A DNA stretch of 64,000 nucleotides. Origin: Salinicoccus sp. Bachu38 (GTDB taxonomy: Bacteria > Bacillota > Bacilli > Staphylococcales > Salinicoccaceae). Shown here in pieces: positions 9,543 to 18,340 of this stretch (the stretch's first letter is position 1; the number at the start of each line of letters is the position of its first letter). A model generated the notes under the pieces. The model was not told the DNA's origin, ran no database searches, and worked only from the letters and a program-made list of their open reading frames with translations. The position numbers and the translations under genes were made by a program. Where the stretch lies: positions 682,001 through 746,000 of the forward strand of contig NZ_CP138333.2 in assembly GCF_038561955.2 (NCBI RefSeq), in the 5' to 3' direction.

Positions 9543-10775
9543 ATGCATATTTTGTTGGTTCACCAGTTTTATTTAGGAGAAAGTGATTCAGGCGGCTCAA
9601 GGTTTAACCAGTTCGTCAAATATTGGGAAGATCGTGGACATACTATAACTGTCTTAGCTGGTACAGTGAACTATACTACAGGGAAGAAGAATGAAAAGTA
9701 CAAAGGCAAATTTATAACTAAAGAAAAAATATCAGAAAAAGTTACGATTTTAAGATGTCATGTATCAGATAACTATAATAAAAACTTTTTAGGTCGTTTG
9801 GGTGGTTACTTTTCTTTTAATTTCTCTTCAGCAATAGCTTTATTCAAGACCAGTAAACCAGATATAATTCTTGTGACTTCTCCTCCATTATTTGTAGGAT
9901 TAACAGGGATATTAGCGAAAATAACCAAAAGAAAGCCTTTGATTTTTGAAGTTAGGGATTTATGGCCTGAATCAGCCATCGATATGGGAATACTCACAAG
10001 CAAGCCTATTATTAAACTTGCATATCTAATAGAAAAACTATCTTACAAGACTGCGGATAAAATAAATGTACTGACTCCTGCTTTCAAAAATAAATTGGTG
10101 AATCAGAAGAGTGTAACAGAAAGTAAAATTATATATGTTCCAAACGGTGCAGATACAGATATTTTCCAACCTGAGTCTAAAGTAGGTTGGGTGAGAGATA
10201 AATATAATTTACATGACAAGTTCATTGTTACTTATATGGGAGCTCATGGAATTGCAAATAATCTTATCACTTTATTGAAAGCTGCAAAAAAATTGCAGGC
10301 AATCGATAATGAAATTCATTTCATGTTGATAGGAGATGGGATGAAAAAACCTGAACTGGTTGAATATGCTAAAGAAAATGGAATCAATAATGTTACTTTT
10401 GTAGCAGCTCAGTCTAAAGCAGTTATGCCAGATTTCTGTAATACTTCGGATTTATGTACAGCTATTTTACAGAATAATAGCACATTTAGGACAGTATATC
10501 CGAATAAAATATTTGATTATATGTCATGTAAAAAGCCAGTGTTAATAGGTATTGATGGGATAGCTAAAGAGCTGGTAGTTAATAATAATGCAGGAGTTTA
10601 TGTAAATCCTGATAATATGAATGAAATGGTCGATAAAATACTAACCTTAAAAAACAACCCCTCTCTGTTAGAAGAAATGGGGAATAATGGATATGAATTT
10701 GTTATTAATAATTTTCAGAGGCAAAAGCTTGCTGACAAATACGTAGAGGCAATGGAGGAGGTTATTAATGATTAA
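9543..10775 (+). CDS. Glycosyltransferase, WbuB-like GT4
   Basis: The 410-residue protein begins [20 protein letters not shown], followed by the long hydrophobic segment around residues 85-120 and [18 protein letters not shown], the signature of WbuB/WcaI-type GT4 enzymes. The donor site shows [15 protein letters not shown] and [15 protein letters not shown]. It would transfer an amino sugar to the lipid-linked intermediate. The ribosome site is AAAAGGTG, just before the ATG. The end overlaps the PglC-like gene by 8 bp. AT content is lower than in the genes before it, marking a gradual change in composition. Confidence 0.87.
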   Translation: MHILLVHQFYLGESDSGGSRFNQFVKYWEDRGHTITVLAGTVNYTTGKKNEKYKGKFITKEKISEKVTILRCHVSDNYNKNFLGRLGGYFSFNFSSAIALFKTSKPDIILVTSPPLFVGLTGILAKITKRKPLIFEVRDLWPESAIDMGILTSKPIIKLAYLIEKLSYKTADKINVLTPAFKNKLVNQKSVTESKIIYVPNGADTDIFQPESKVGWVRDKYNLHDKFIVTYMGAHGIANNLITLLKAAKKLQAIDNEIHFMLIGDGMKKPELVEYAKENGINNVTFVAAQSKAVMPDFCNTSDLCTAILQNNSTFRTVYPNKIFDYMSCKKPVLIGIDGIAKELVVNNNAGVYVNPDNMNEMVDKILTLKNNPSLLEEMGNNGYEFVINNFQRQKLADKYVEAMEEVIND

Positions 10776-11376
10776 AAGACTTTTTGATTTCACTGCTTCT
10801 TCTATAGGTCTTGCTGTGGCTTCCCCTATTTTATTAGGTACCACATTACTGGTTAAAAAGAAGCTTGGCTCCCCTGTTCTTTTTAAGCAGACTCGCCCTG
10901 GACTTCGCGGAAAGCCGTTTGAACTATACAAATTCAGAACGATGATTGATGGCAAAGATGAAAATGGCATGCTACTTCCAGATGAAGAACGTTTGACTGA
11001 GACCGGCAAGTTCATTAGAAAATATAGTTTGGATGAACTGCCTCAACTTATCAATGTAATCAAAGGGGAGATAAGCCTAGTAGGTCCACGTCCCTTACTT
11101 ATGGAATATCTCGAATTGTATGATGAACGTCAGATGCGCCGTCATGAAGTGAAGCCTGGAATTACAGGGTGGGCACAAGTGAATGGTAGAAACGCAATAT
11201 CTTGGGAAGAAAAATTTGAACTGGATGTGTGGTACGTGGAAAATCAGTCGTTTTTACTTGATATGAAGATTCTCTACCTTACATTGCTGAAAGTGCTCAA
11301 AAGTGAAGGCATCAACCAAGATGGCCAAGTGACCATAGAGAAATTCAAAGGAAGAAAAGAAGCAGAGCCGGTATGA
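10768..11376 (+). CDS. pglC: Phosphoglycosyl transferase (PglC-like initiating sugar transferase)
   Basis: This 202-residue monotopic enzyme has one N-terminal re-entrant hydrophobic helix ([17 protein letters not shown]) followed by the small catalytic core. Visible motifs are [29 protein letters not shown] and SLVGPRPLL. It joins a sugar 1-phosphate to undecaprenyl phosphate and so starts repeat-unit assembly. The size matches Campylobacter PglC rather than long WbaP types. It is preceded by GAGGAGG and is coupled on both sides to the WbuB-like and PglD-like genes. A second PglC-like gene lies at 20173. Confidence 0.9.
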   Translation: MIKRLFDFTASSIGLAVASPILLGTTLLVKKKLGSPVLFKQTRPGLRGKPFELYKFRTMIDGKDENGMLLPDEERLTETGKFIRKYSLDELPQLINVIKGEISLVGPRPLLMEYLELYDERQMRRHEVKPGITGWAQVNGRNAISWEEKFELDVWYVENQSFLLDMKILYLTLLKVLKSEGINQDGQVTIEKFKGRKEAEPV

Positions 11377-11999
11377 AAAAAGTAATATTAATTGGAAATG
11401 GTGGCCACAGTAGAGTCATTCAGGAAATGATTAATAAAAACAACGCCTATGAATTGATTGGTATACTCGACCAATCAGTGGAATCTTTTTATAAAGAGGA
11501 GTCTGTAATTTATGATAATACAGACAATCTCTCTTATTATAAACAGGAAGCATCTTTTGTTCTAGCCATCGGAGATAATAAAACCAGGAAAAAAATAATG
11601 AAGGAAAACAACCTTGAACCTGAAAACTTTGCTACTATTATCGATCCTTCAGCAATAGTAGCAACTGACGTCTCTATTGGTGCAGGTACGGTGGTTATGC
11701 CTGGAGCAGTTATAAATACAGGTACTATAATTGGAAACCATACAATTATAAATACGCGTGCAGTAGTTGAGCATGACAATGTAATAGAAGATTTTGTCCA
11801 TATCTCCCCTAATGCAACATTAACCGGAACCGTTCGTGTAAGAAATTTTTCCCATATAGGTGCAGGGGCTATTGTAATACCTAACAAGACGATTTATGAG
11901 AATGTGTCAGTCGGTGCCGGTGCAGTAGTCGTTGAAGATGCTGAAAAGAATACTGTTATTGTTGGTGTCCCAGCAAAAATCATTAAAAGGAGATCTTAG
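11373..11999 (+). CDS. pglD: Sugar O/N-acetyltransferase, PglD/NeuD family
   Basis: This 208-residue protein has an N-terminal Rossmann-like half ([18 protein letters not shown]) and a C-terminal left-handed beta helix of hexapeptide repeats from about residue 90 ([16 protein letters not shown] and onward). [15 protein letters not shown] includes the histidine that acts as base in PglD. Acting between the aminotransferase and PglC, it would acetylate a UDP-4-amino sugar to give a UDP-di-N-acetylbacillosamine-type donor. It overlaps pglC by 4 bp and is 2 bp from the aminotransferase gene. Confidence 0.88.
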   Translation: MKKVILIGNGGHSRVIQEMINKNNAYELIGILDQSVESFYKEESVIYDNTDNLSYYKQEASFVLAIGDNKTRKKIMKENNLEPENFATIIDPSAIVATDVSIGAGTVVMPGAVINTGTIIGNHTIINTRAVVEHDNVIEDFVHISPNATLTGTVRVRNFSHIGAGAIVIPNKTIYENVSVGAGAVVVEDAEKNTVIVGVPAKIIKRRS

Positions 12000-12001
12000 T
12001 T

Positions 12002-13138
12002 ATGGGCAATCAGAAAATTCATTTGTCCTCCCCACATATGGGAGGAACAGAAGAAAAGTATGTACAAGAGGCGTTTGATACTAACTGGATTGCTCCTTTG
12101 GGTAATAATGTCAATGAATTTGAGAAACAAGTCAAGTCCTACACTGGTATCCGAGCTGCTTGTGCGTTATCCAGTGGTACGGCTGGCATACATATAGCAC
12201 TCGACCTTTTGGGAGTGAAGCAAGGTGATATTGTATTTTGTTCCTCTCTCACGTTTATTGCAAGTGCTAATCCTATCCTTTATTTAGGTGCCGAACCGGT
12301 CTTCATCGATTCTGATTTAGAGAGCTGGAACATGTCACCTATTGCGCTGGAAAAAGCATTCAAGGCTTATGAAAAAAAAGGACAATTGCCAAAAGCAGTT
12401 GTTATCGTTAATCTTTATGGGCAGTCAGCAAAGATGGACGAACTTATGGCCATTTGTGATAAATATGAAGTTGCTGTTGTGGAAGATGCGGCAGAGTCAC
12501 TTGGTTCAAAATATAAGGGGAGAATGAGTGGAACATTTGGTAAGTTTGGTATATTTTCTTTCAATGGGAACAAAATTATTACGACTTCCGGTGGTGGCAT
12601 GATTATATCTGATGACAAAGAGTTAATCAAAAAGTCATTGAAAAAAGCGACTCAGTCGAGGGATCAGGCAAAGCACTATCAGCATAGTGAAGTCGGTTAT
12701 AATTATCGATTAAGTAATATCAGTGCTGGCATAGGTAGAGGGCAGATGGAAGTACTTAATCAACGTGTGGAACAAAAAAGGACCATATTTAATCGGTATG
12801 CAAAGGCTTTCGAAAACATAGGAGGAATAGAACCAATGCCAGAAATGGAGAATACGCTACACAATCGATGGCTCTCTGTGTTTACTATTGGTTCAAGTGA
12901 ACTTGATATTCGTCCTAGTGAAATCATTGAATATCTCGCGAAATTTCATATAGAAACGCGTCCAGTTTGGAAGCCGATGCACATGCAACCTCTATTCGAG
13001 GATTGCGCCTATTTTAGTGAAGATGAAGATAATGCAAAATGTTTATTTGAAAATGGCATATGTCTACCTTCTGATACTAAAATGACTGAAGGTGAACAAA
13101 TTTCAGTAATCAACAGAATGTTGGAGGTTCTCAAATGA
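12002..13138 (+). CDS. UDP-4-keto sugar aminotransferase (DegT/DnrJ/EryC1/StrS family)
   Basis: The 378-residue PLP enzyme starts with HLSSPHMGGTEEKYVQEAF and has the PLP lysine in FSFNGNKIITTSGGGM near residue 190. It is of the PglE type: it aminates a 4-keto sugar nucleotide that a CapD/PglF dehydratase would provide. Its closest relative in the window is the gene at 30115, with the same opening motif. The 3' end overlaps the next gene by 4 bp, yet composition changes sharply just there: this gene is AT-richer and the next is markedly GC-richer. Confidence 0.9.
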   Translation: MGNQKIHLSSPHMGGTEEKYVQEAFDTNWIAPLGNNVNEFEKQVKSYTGIRAACALSSGTAGIHIALDLLGVKQGDIVFCSSLTFIASANPILYLGAEPVFIDSDLESWNMSPIALEKAFKAYEKKGQLPKAVVIVNLYGQSAKMDELMAICDKYEVAVVEDAAESLGSKYKGRMSGTFGKFGIFSFNGNKIITTSGGGMIISDDKELIKKSLKKATQSRDQAKHYQHSEVGYNYRLSNISAGIGRGQMEVLNQRVEQKRTIFNRYAKAFENIGGIEPMPEMENTLHNRWLSVFTIGSSELDIRPSEIIEYLAKFHIETRPVWKPMHMQPLFEDCAYFSEDEDNAKCLFENGICLPSDTKMTEGEQISVINRMLEVLK

Positions 13139-14424
13139 AATTGACGACAATAGGTTTAGGATACATCGGTCTGCCGACATCGATCATGTTCGCGAAGCAT
13201 GGTGTGGATGTCCTCGGTGTGGATATCAAGCAGGAAGCAGTGGATATGCTGAATGCTGGCAAGATTCATATCGAAGAGCCGGGCCTACAGGATGCGCTGG
13301 AGGCAGTAATCGAACAGGGGACTTTCCGTGCATCCACGACACCGGAAGAAGCGGATGTCTACATCATCGCCGTGCCGACACCGAATAATGATGATCAATT
13401 CAAATCCTGTGACATCTCCATCGTCATGTCCGGCGTGAAGAGTATCGTACCGCTGCTGAAGAAGGGCGATACGGTCATTGTGGAATCCACGATTGCACCC
13501 CGCACGATGGATGATAATGTTGCACCATACCTTGAAGAGCAGGGCTTCACCATTGGTGAGGACATCTTCCTCGTTCACTGTCCAGAACGCGTCCTGCCCG
13601 GCAAGATCATGGAGGAGCTCATCTACAACAACCGCATCATCGGCGGCATGACGCCGGCCTGTGTGGAAGCCGGCAAGAAGGTCTACGGCACATTCGTCAA
13701 AGGCGAGATGATCGAAACGAATGCCAAGACGGCAGAGATGTCCAAGCTGATGGAGAATACCTACCGTGATGTGAACATTGCATTGGCCAACGAACTGGCA
13801 AAGATCTGTAATCATCTCGACATCAACGTACATGAAGTCATCGAAATGGCGAACAAGCATCCGCGTGTGAATCTGCATACTCCAGGACCGGGTGTGGGCG
13901 GCCACTGTCTGGCGGTTGATCCATACTTCATCATTGCCGAAGCACCAGAGAAATCCCCACTGATCCAGCAGGCGCGGGAGATCAATAAATCCATGCCGGC
14001 ATATGTCTTCGATTATACGAAGGAAATCCTCTCCAAGCTTGATGGCGCGAAGGTCACTGTCTTCGGTCTCACGTACAAGGGCGACGTGGATGATATCCGT
14101 GAATCTCCGGCATTCGACATCTACGAACTGCTCAGGAAGGATGAGAAACTCGATGTCGTGGCCTACGATCCACACGTCAAGATGGACTGGGTGGAAAAAG
14201 ATGTGAAGAAGGCGGTCGCCGACAGCTCGCTGGTACTGGTACTGAGTGACCACAGCCAGTTCAAGGAAATGACGGATGACGACTTCTCCACGATGAAGGA
14301 CGCCTACATCTTCGATACGAAGAACGTCATGAAGCACGACTTCAAAGAAGTGAACTACTATAACTATGGAAATATCCAGAAAATCAAAGAAGATATTCAC
14401 CTGAAATTTAATGTAGTATTGTAA
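13135..14424 (+). CDS. wecC: UDP-N-acetyl-D-mannosamine dehydrogenase
   Basis: This 429-residue UDP-glucose/ManNAc dehydrogenase family member has the NAD-binding TIGLGYIGLPTSIMFAKHG at the start, HCPERVLPGKI near residue 150 and the catalytic cysteine in GPGVGGHCLAVDPYF around residue 255. The C-terminal domain carries VFGLTYKGDVDDIRESPAF. It oxidises UDP-ManNAc twice to UDP-ManNAcA, using the product of the epimerase at the left edge. Codon use is clearly GC-richer than in the preceding genes, so this gene probably belongs to the resident backbone. It is followed directly by a decayed insertion sequence. Confidence 0.92.
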   Translation: MKLTTIGLGYIGLPTSIMFAKHGVDVLGVDIKQEAVDMLNAGKIHIEEPGLQDALEAVIEQGTFRASTTPEEADVYIIAVPTPNNDDQFKSCDISIVMSGVKSIVPLLKKGDTVIVESTIAPRTMDDNVAPYLEEQGFTIGEDIFLVHCPERVLPGKIMEELIYNNRIIGGMTPACVEAGKKVYGTFVKGEMIETNAKTAEMSKLMENTYRDVNIALANELAKICNHLDINVHEVIEMANKHPRVNLHTPGPGVGGHCLAVDPYFIIAEAPEKSPLIQQAREINKSMPAYVFDYTKEILSKLDGAKVTVFGLTYKGDVDDIRESPAFDIYELLRKDEKLDVVAYDPHVKMDWVEKDVKKAVADSSLVLVLSDHSQFKEMTDDDFSTMKDAYIFDTKNVMKHDFKEVNYYNYGNIQKIKEDIHLKFNVVL

Positions 14425-14451
14425 GACTGCATAAAGAGTTGTGGACTATAA

Positions 14452-14498
14452 CCCGAATAATGGACAGTTAATAAAAAACGTCCATTATTCGGGTTTTT
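14452..14498 (+). terminator. Rho-independent terminator inside the left end of the IS
   Basis: A perfect 14-bp stem (CCCGAATAATGGAC at 14452-14465 and its complement at 14480-14493) has a 14-base AT-rich loop and is followed by TTTTT. It would stop transcription leaving wecC and also shield the transposase from outside transcription, as is common in insertion sequences. Confidence 0.8.
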
Positions 14499-14557
14499 CT
14501 GTGCCCACTCAATAATCTTGTTTATAATGAAAAAAAGTATTGGAACGGGGGCATCTT

Positions 14558-14987
14558 ATGTCACGGCATTTTTCAGCATTTGAAATGAAGCAGTTGGAAA
14601 AGAATTCAAACATTCTCAGTGTCTCAGATTGTTCGATTACTTATCATCCGGGATTCAAAAAGGTCGCTGTCCAAACCTATCTTTCAGGGGGGAACCGACC
14701 CAGATATTCATTGACCAGATTTGGCCATCATTGGAAAAGAACAACCAGGTAGGTCCTTCAGACGGTGGCGCAAAATGTATGAAAAGTATGGTGAAGGTGG
14801 GTTGGAAAATGAGTTCCGGGACAGAGGGGCCACTGGGCGGCCATCCAACAAGGCGCTCTCAGCAGCAGAAAAGTTAAAGAAGGCAGAAGTACGGATTAAA
14901 TATCTAGAGACAGAAAATGAATTCCTAAAAAACTCGAAACACACGAAAGACAGGCGAAGCACCAGAGACGAGACTAAAACATTCTGA
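14558..14987 (+). pseudogene. IS150-type transposase OrfA, frameshifted
   Basis: The reading begins [17 protein letters not shown] and continues as a helix-turn-helix OrfA in three different frames. The first segment loses frame after TYLSGG at about 14690, continues as [18 protein letters not shown], then shifts again to [19 protein letters not shown]. The last part, [20 protein letters not shown], is the leucine-zipper tail common to IS150 OrfA. At least two frameshifts prevent a full product. A ribosome-like GGAACGGGGG precedes the ATG. Confidence 0.85.
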
Positions 14988-15836
14988 AGTATATGAACTG
15001 ATTGAACAGCTCCATCGCAAGCATCCACTTAAAAATATGGTGTCTCACTATGCAAGCTCTCAGGCGTCAGTCGAAGTGGCTATTACGCGTGGTTAAAAGG
15101 AGAGGCAGGCTGACAAATGGAAACGGAAAATAACGACAAAGCTGCGGCATTGATTGAAAAGATCTTTGATGCGGAAAAAGAAAAGGTCGGTGCCCTCCAG
15201 ATCAAAATGTATTTGGAGAATGATTACGGCATCATCATGAATCGCAAAAAGATCCGACGATTGATGAAAAATATCATTTGACCGCAAAGGTCAGACAGGC
15301 CAAGCCGTACAGGCATATGTTGAAAGCGATAAAGGAATACAGCACATGCAAGAACTTATTGAATCGGGCATTCGACCAAAATAAACCGGGCAAAGTGTAT
15401 CTGACCGTCATCACTTATATTTACTATGGAAACGGCCAAAAAGCATATCTCTCCTGCGTCAAAGATAACACAACGAAAGGAATCATTATACATGTCGTGT
15501 CACGCTCCCTAAAGATGGATATCGTCCATTGAATTCTCAAACAACTGAATGAAACTGTAGAGTGGGTTCATCCGGAAGCAATGATACATTCCGACCAGGG
15601 CGTGCATTATACCCACCCCGAGTTCCAGAACAGAGTCAAACAGCTGGGTCTCCGCCAGTTCATGTTCCACCAGGGGAACTGCTGAGATAATGCACCCATG
15701 GAATCCTTCTTTGGTCACTTTAAAGACAGGGGGGACCATAAAGCCTGCCCGTCCTTTGAATCATTGCAGCATGCAGTTGGCAATTATATCAACAAGTATA
15801 ATAATGAAATATACCAATGGTGACTAAAAAGAATGA
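14984..15836 (+). pseudogene. IS150-type transposase OrfB, multiply disrupted
   Basis: Fragments in order are VYELIEQLHRKHPLKNMVSH, ALIEKIFDAEKEKVGALQIK, the integrase core VYLTVITYIYYGNGQKAYLS, MIHSDQGVHYTHPEF and DNAPMESFFGHFKD. These are the DDE regions of IS3-family transposases. Stops interrupt the frame near 15094, 15281, 15530 and 15683. The first catalytic aspartate, expected in the motif LTDITY, is valine here (LTVITY), so the catalytic core is dead even apart from the stops. Confidence 0.85.
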
Positions 15837-16003
15837 CCCCGGTACAATACTGAGGTCATCTACTTGCAGCATAATGCATTTTTTAAACTATCTACTTGAC
15901 GGGGCTCAGTCCACATTGTTGTCATCACAACTCTTTCTTTTTTACAATATGCTAAAGGTATGTATAACGTAAAAACTCATAATATTTGAAAAATTCTAAT
16001 CAG

Positions 16004-16035
16004 AATATTCCAAAAATTATAAATATGTGGTATAT
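16004..16035 (+). promoter_or_regulatory. Duplicated cap-type promoter with CodY-like box (copy 1)
   Basis: AATATTCCAAAAATT (16004-16018) matches 12 of 15 positions of the CodY box AATTTTCWGAAAATT. An extended -10, TGG-TATATT, ends at 16035. The same arrangement precedes capA at 22474-22506. CodY represses capsule genes in Staphylococcus aureus; binding here is inference. Confidence 0.45.
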
Positions 16036-16285
16036 TTGGTTAAAACTTATACAGAGAGATAAATATAAGTTAATTAAGGGGTGATTGAAAGGTAAGAAGA
16101 AAGACGAAGATTATAGGTCGAAAATCTATAACATTTAATTATGCGCAACGAGAATAAGAGTTTTTTAATTAGAAGTTTTTGAACAACTTTTTTGACCATA
16201 AGGGGGGTGATTAAGAACAGTAATTGGCTGCTTTAGAGGATAATGATCGATATTGTTGAAGTGCAAAAAACAAGGGAAAGAAATA

Positions 16286-16403
16286 GGGTAGGAAAACATG
16301 AATTTATTAGCGTAACGGAGTGATTTTGCCTAGAGAGGTCGTGGCGGAGTCACAGAAAAAGGTCGGAGTGGGTCAGAGGGTGTATTACGGAAAAGTCGAA
16401 TAA
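16286..16403 (+). ncRNA. Candidate EAR/epsC-type leader RNA, copy 1
   Basis: This 118-nt element begins GGGTAGGAAAACATGAATTT and ends CGAATAA, exactly as copy 2 at 24190. The central hairpin pairs GTGATTTTGCC (16320-16330) with GGCGGAGTCAC (16343-16353), using G-U pairs, around a loop containing GAGAGGTC. The stem sequence differs completely from copy 2 but still pairs, which argues for a functional RNA structure. It precedes a truncated capD remnant. Confidence 0.6.
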
Positions 16404-16443
16404 AGACAGTTTGAAGAATAGACGAAAAAAAATAGAGGAAACT

Positions 16444-16584
16444 ATGGGTGCTAAAAAGAAATATTTTCTCTTTTTATTTGTCGACTTGTTAATCGTAATT
16501 TTTCCAGTTTTTATTGGTTACTACATCCTCATGCAGGCTTGCTCACTAAATGCACGGGTGGTTTTTAAAAGAACTCTGTTTTAA
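16444..16584 (+). pseudogene. capD N-terminal remnant
   Basis: The 46-codon frame begins MGAKKKYFLFLFVDLLIVIF and runs GYYILM, matching the first 30 residues of the intact CapD at 24339 (MGAKKRYFLFLFVDSLIVTF). After 16533 the similarity ends abruptly and the frame closes at 16582. It includes only the first membrane segment and cannot be active. Confidence 0.85.
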
Positions 16585-16768
16585 GGTGCTTTATATCTTT
16601 TTGTCGTGCATGGAGTATTAAAGAGTAAAAGGTATAAGCATGTTACAAGTTCTTACCTTAAAACTAATCTGTGTGAATATATATAAAAATCAGTTAAATA
16701 TTAAGAGATGCATGGCAGTTTGCCAAAGCACAATACAACTGAATAAATGCATGCTGCCATCAAAACTA

Positions 16769-16800
16769 AGGGGTTTGGAGATGTAGCTTATGCAGAAGAA
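16769..16800 (+). repeat. 32-bp identical repeat at the start of two glycosyltransferase genes, copy 1
   Basis: The 32 bases from AGGGGTTTGGAG to CAGAAGAA are identical to 28752-28783, including the ribosome site and first four codons. Beyond this the genes diverge moderately. Confidence 0.9.
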
Positions 16801-17971
16801 GATTATTGAAGAGGTCACTTCTTCCCGCAGTGTACTGCTGGTTGAGAAACAGGTACAGTCTATTGAAAATAACGGCTATAAGGTTAAAGTTGTTTGTAAC
16901 AAAGAGTTTGACAAGATTTATGATGAGAATAGCATGAATAGCCCCTCTCATGAGAGGCGGAATAATATCTTCAAGGATATACGAAGCCTATATAATTTGA
17001 CCCGTTACTTGAATAAGGAGCAGCCAGATATCGTTAATTTCTGTACTCCAAAAGTCGGTATTATGGGAATGGCAGCTGGGTGTTTGAACCACATCAAAAC
17101 CCGCGTATATGTGCAGAGTGGGCTGCATTCTGCAGCAGACAGAAGGTTGAAAAAAGCATTCCTCTATTCGACGGAGAGGTTGACATGTCTGCTCAGTACC
17201 CATGTGATTGTTACTTCGGACAGTCTGGAGCAAGAACTCATGCAACAGAAAATAGTCAACCCGCGAAAAGTTGTCAGAATCAGCAGAGGAATCAGCAACG
17301 GAATTGATTTGGAAAAATTCAACAATGCTAACTTGGATAATGAGAAGCAGGAAGTCCTCAAAGATACCCTAGGTATAGGTCCTTCCGATTTCGTCATTGG
17401 TTACGTCGGTAAGTTGACCAAGGGGAAGGGGGTCAATGAGCTGGTGGAAGCATTCGAGAAACTAAGTAGTGAATACAATCATCTTAAATTGCTGCTCATT
17501 GGGAACTTTGAAGATAACGACCCGGCAGGAAAAGTTGTCAAAGAAAGGATCATTAATAATTCCAATATTTTTCACCATCCTAAAATAACCGATGTGGAAT
17601 ACTATTACAACATGATGAACCTGTTTGTTTTTCCTTGCCAACAAAAGGAATTGGGGATTGTAAGCCTAGAAGCTCAAGCGATGCGCGTGCCTGTGGTCAC
17701 TTTCAACTCTCCTGGTACCAGAGATGCATTGATGCCCAATACAACAGGACTGATTACCGAGAATAACACTTCTGAAAGTCTTGGGGAGTCAATCGAATAC
17801 CTCATTGAAAATCCGAAGATACGAAAGCGAATGGTGCAGGATACACGTCCGTTTGTTTTAGAAAACTTTGAAAAGAAGCGTATGGAGGAGCAACTTTTTG
17901 AATTTTATGATGCGATTAGAGAACAAGACAATTATGAGATTGAAGAGAATCATCAAGTCACTGACACATGA
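16790..17971 (+). CDS. Glycosyltransferase, GT4 family
   Basis: This 393-residue GT-B enzyme opens MQKKIIEEVTSSRSVLLVEK and has the donor half marked by FVIGYVGKLTKGKGVNELVE (about 200-220). It also has ELGIVSLEAQAMRVPVV near residue 285, where the second conserved glutamate of the EX7E motif sits. It is a clear paralogue of the gene at 28773; the 32 bases across the two starts (16769-16800 and 28752-28783) are identical. The ATG follows GGAG with a 9-base gap. It could be transcribed from the duplicated promoter at 16004-16035. Confidence 0.88.
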   Translation: MQKKIIEEVTSSRSVLLVEKQVQSIENNGYKVKVVCNKEFDKIYDENSMNSPSHERRNNIFKDIRSLYNLTRYLNKEQPDIVNFCTPKVGIMGMAAGCLNHIKTRVYVQSGLHSAADRRLKKAFLYSTERLTCLLSTHVIVTSDSLEQELMQQKIVNPRKVVRISRGISNGIDLEKFNNANLDNEKQEVLKDTLGIGPSDFVIGYVGKLTKGKGVNELVEAFEKLSSEYNHLKLLLIGNFEDNDPAGKVVKERIINNSNIFHHPKITDVEYYYNMMNLFVFPCQQKELGIVSLEAQAMRVPVVTFNSPGTRDALMPNTTGLITENNTSESLGESIEYLIENPKIRKRMVQDTRPFVLENFEKKRMEEQLFEFYDAIREQDNYEIEENHQVTDT

Positions 17972-18340
17972 TCTTTATGGCAATTTATCCATTTAAAGAA
18001 GGGTTGGAAAATAAATTCCATAGAAGATTACACTACTTGGAAAGAGAGAGGCTTTAGAAAGAGCGATACGATAGTATAAGGCACTTCGCATATAATTTCC
18101 AGCATATCAAGGTAAACGCATGAATAACGGTACTGCAATAAATTAAAAAAGGGAGAAGACCGTTTTCGAAACAATAATCTATGGAAATGAGAAATGAAAA
18201 TCATCAACCGTATCAGTATGCGGGGGTGTGTTTAGATATATGATGAATTTCCTAAAAATAGCTTATATCTAAACTTTTACGCTTTCTAGTGGGGAGAGAA
18301 CACTTAAATTAATGCAAATACAACTGAATAGAGGTGTACT
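17972..18340 (+). other. Intergenic stretch with one AT-rich hairpin
   Basis: I see no gene in these 369 bp. A 10-bp inverted repeat (TTTAGATATA at 18231-18240, complement at 18264-18273) is followed by CTTTT and could be a weak terminator. The sequence AATACAACTGAATA just before the next gene also occurs near 16731, before the upstream glycosyltransferase, hinting at duplicated flanks. Confidence 0.45.

Larger units (their letters stand above)
14440..15915 (+). mobile_element. Decayed IS3/IS150-type insertion sequence
   Basis: The 1476-bp element has matching imperfect ends. The left end starts TGTGGACTATAACCCG, and the reverse complement of the right end starts TGTGGACTGAGCCCCG; both show AGTT around base 27 (GACAGTT and GATAGTT). 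Between them lie broken orfA and orfB of an IS150-like transposase. I see no clear flanking target duplication, which fits an old insertion or later rearrangement. It separates the AT-rich first locus plus wecC from the second polysaccharide locus. Confidence 0.85.
15916..16789 (+). other. Gene-free stretch: collapsed duplicate of the cap promoter, leader RNA and capD start
   Basis: No intact gene lies here. Segments match the intact cap operon in order: 15978-16080 resembles the capA promoter region (22447-22550), 16286-16403 resembles the leader before capD (24190-24307), and 16444-16533 resembles the first 30 codons of capD. The capA and capB equivalents are missing, so an internal deletion fused promoter to leader. 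The rest (16585-16768) is AT-rich sequence without a recognisable feature. The promoter may still serve the glycosyltransferase at 16790. Confidence 0.8.

Noticed and set aside
13285-14400. 371-codon open frame on the minus strand opposite wecC
   Set aside because: It mirrors the codon pattern of wecC; the translated product is low-complexity in His, Val, Arg and Asp and shows no family motif.
15916-18340. CRISPR array or phage attachment site in the gene-poor stretch
   Set aside because: There are no regularly spaced repeats and no integrase; the repeated pieces match the cap operon head in order.
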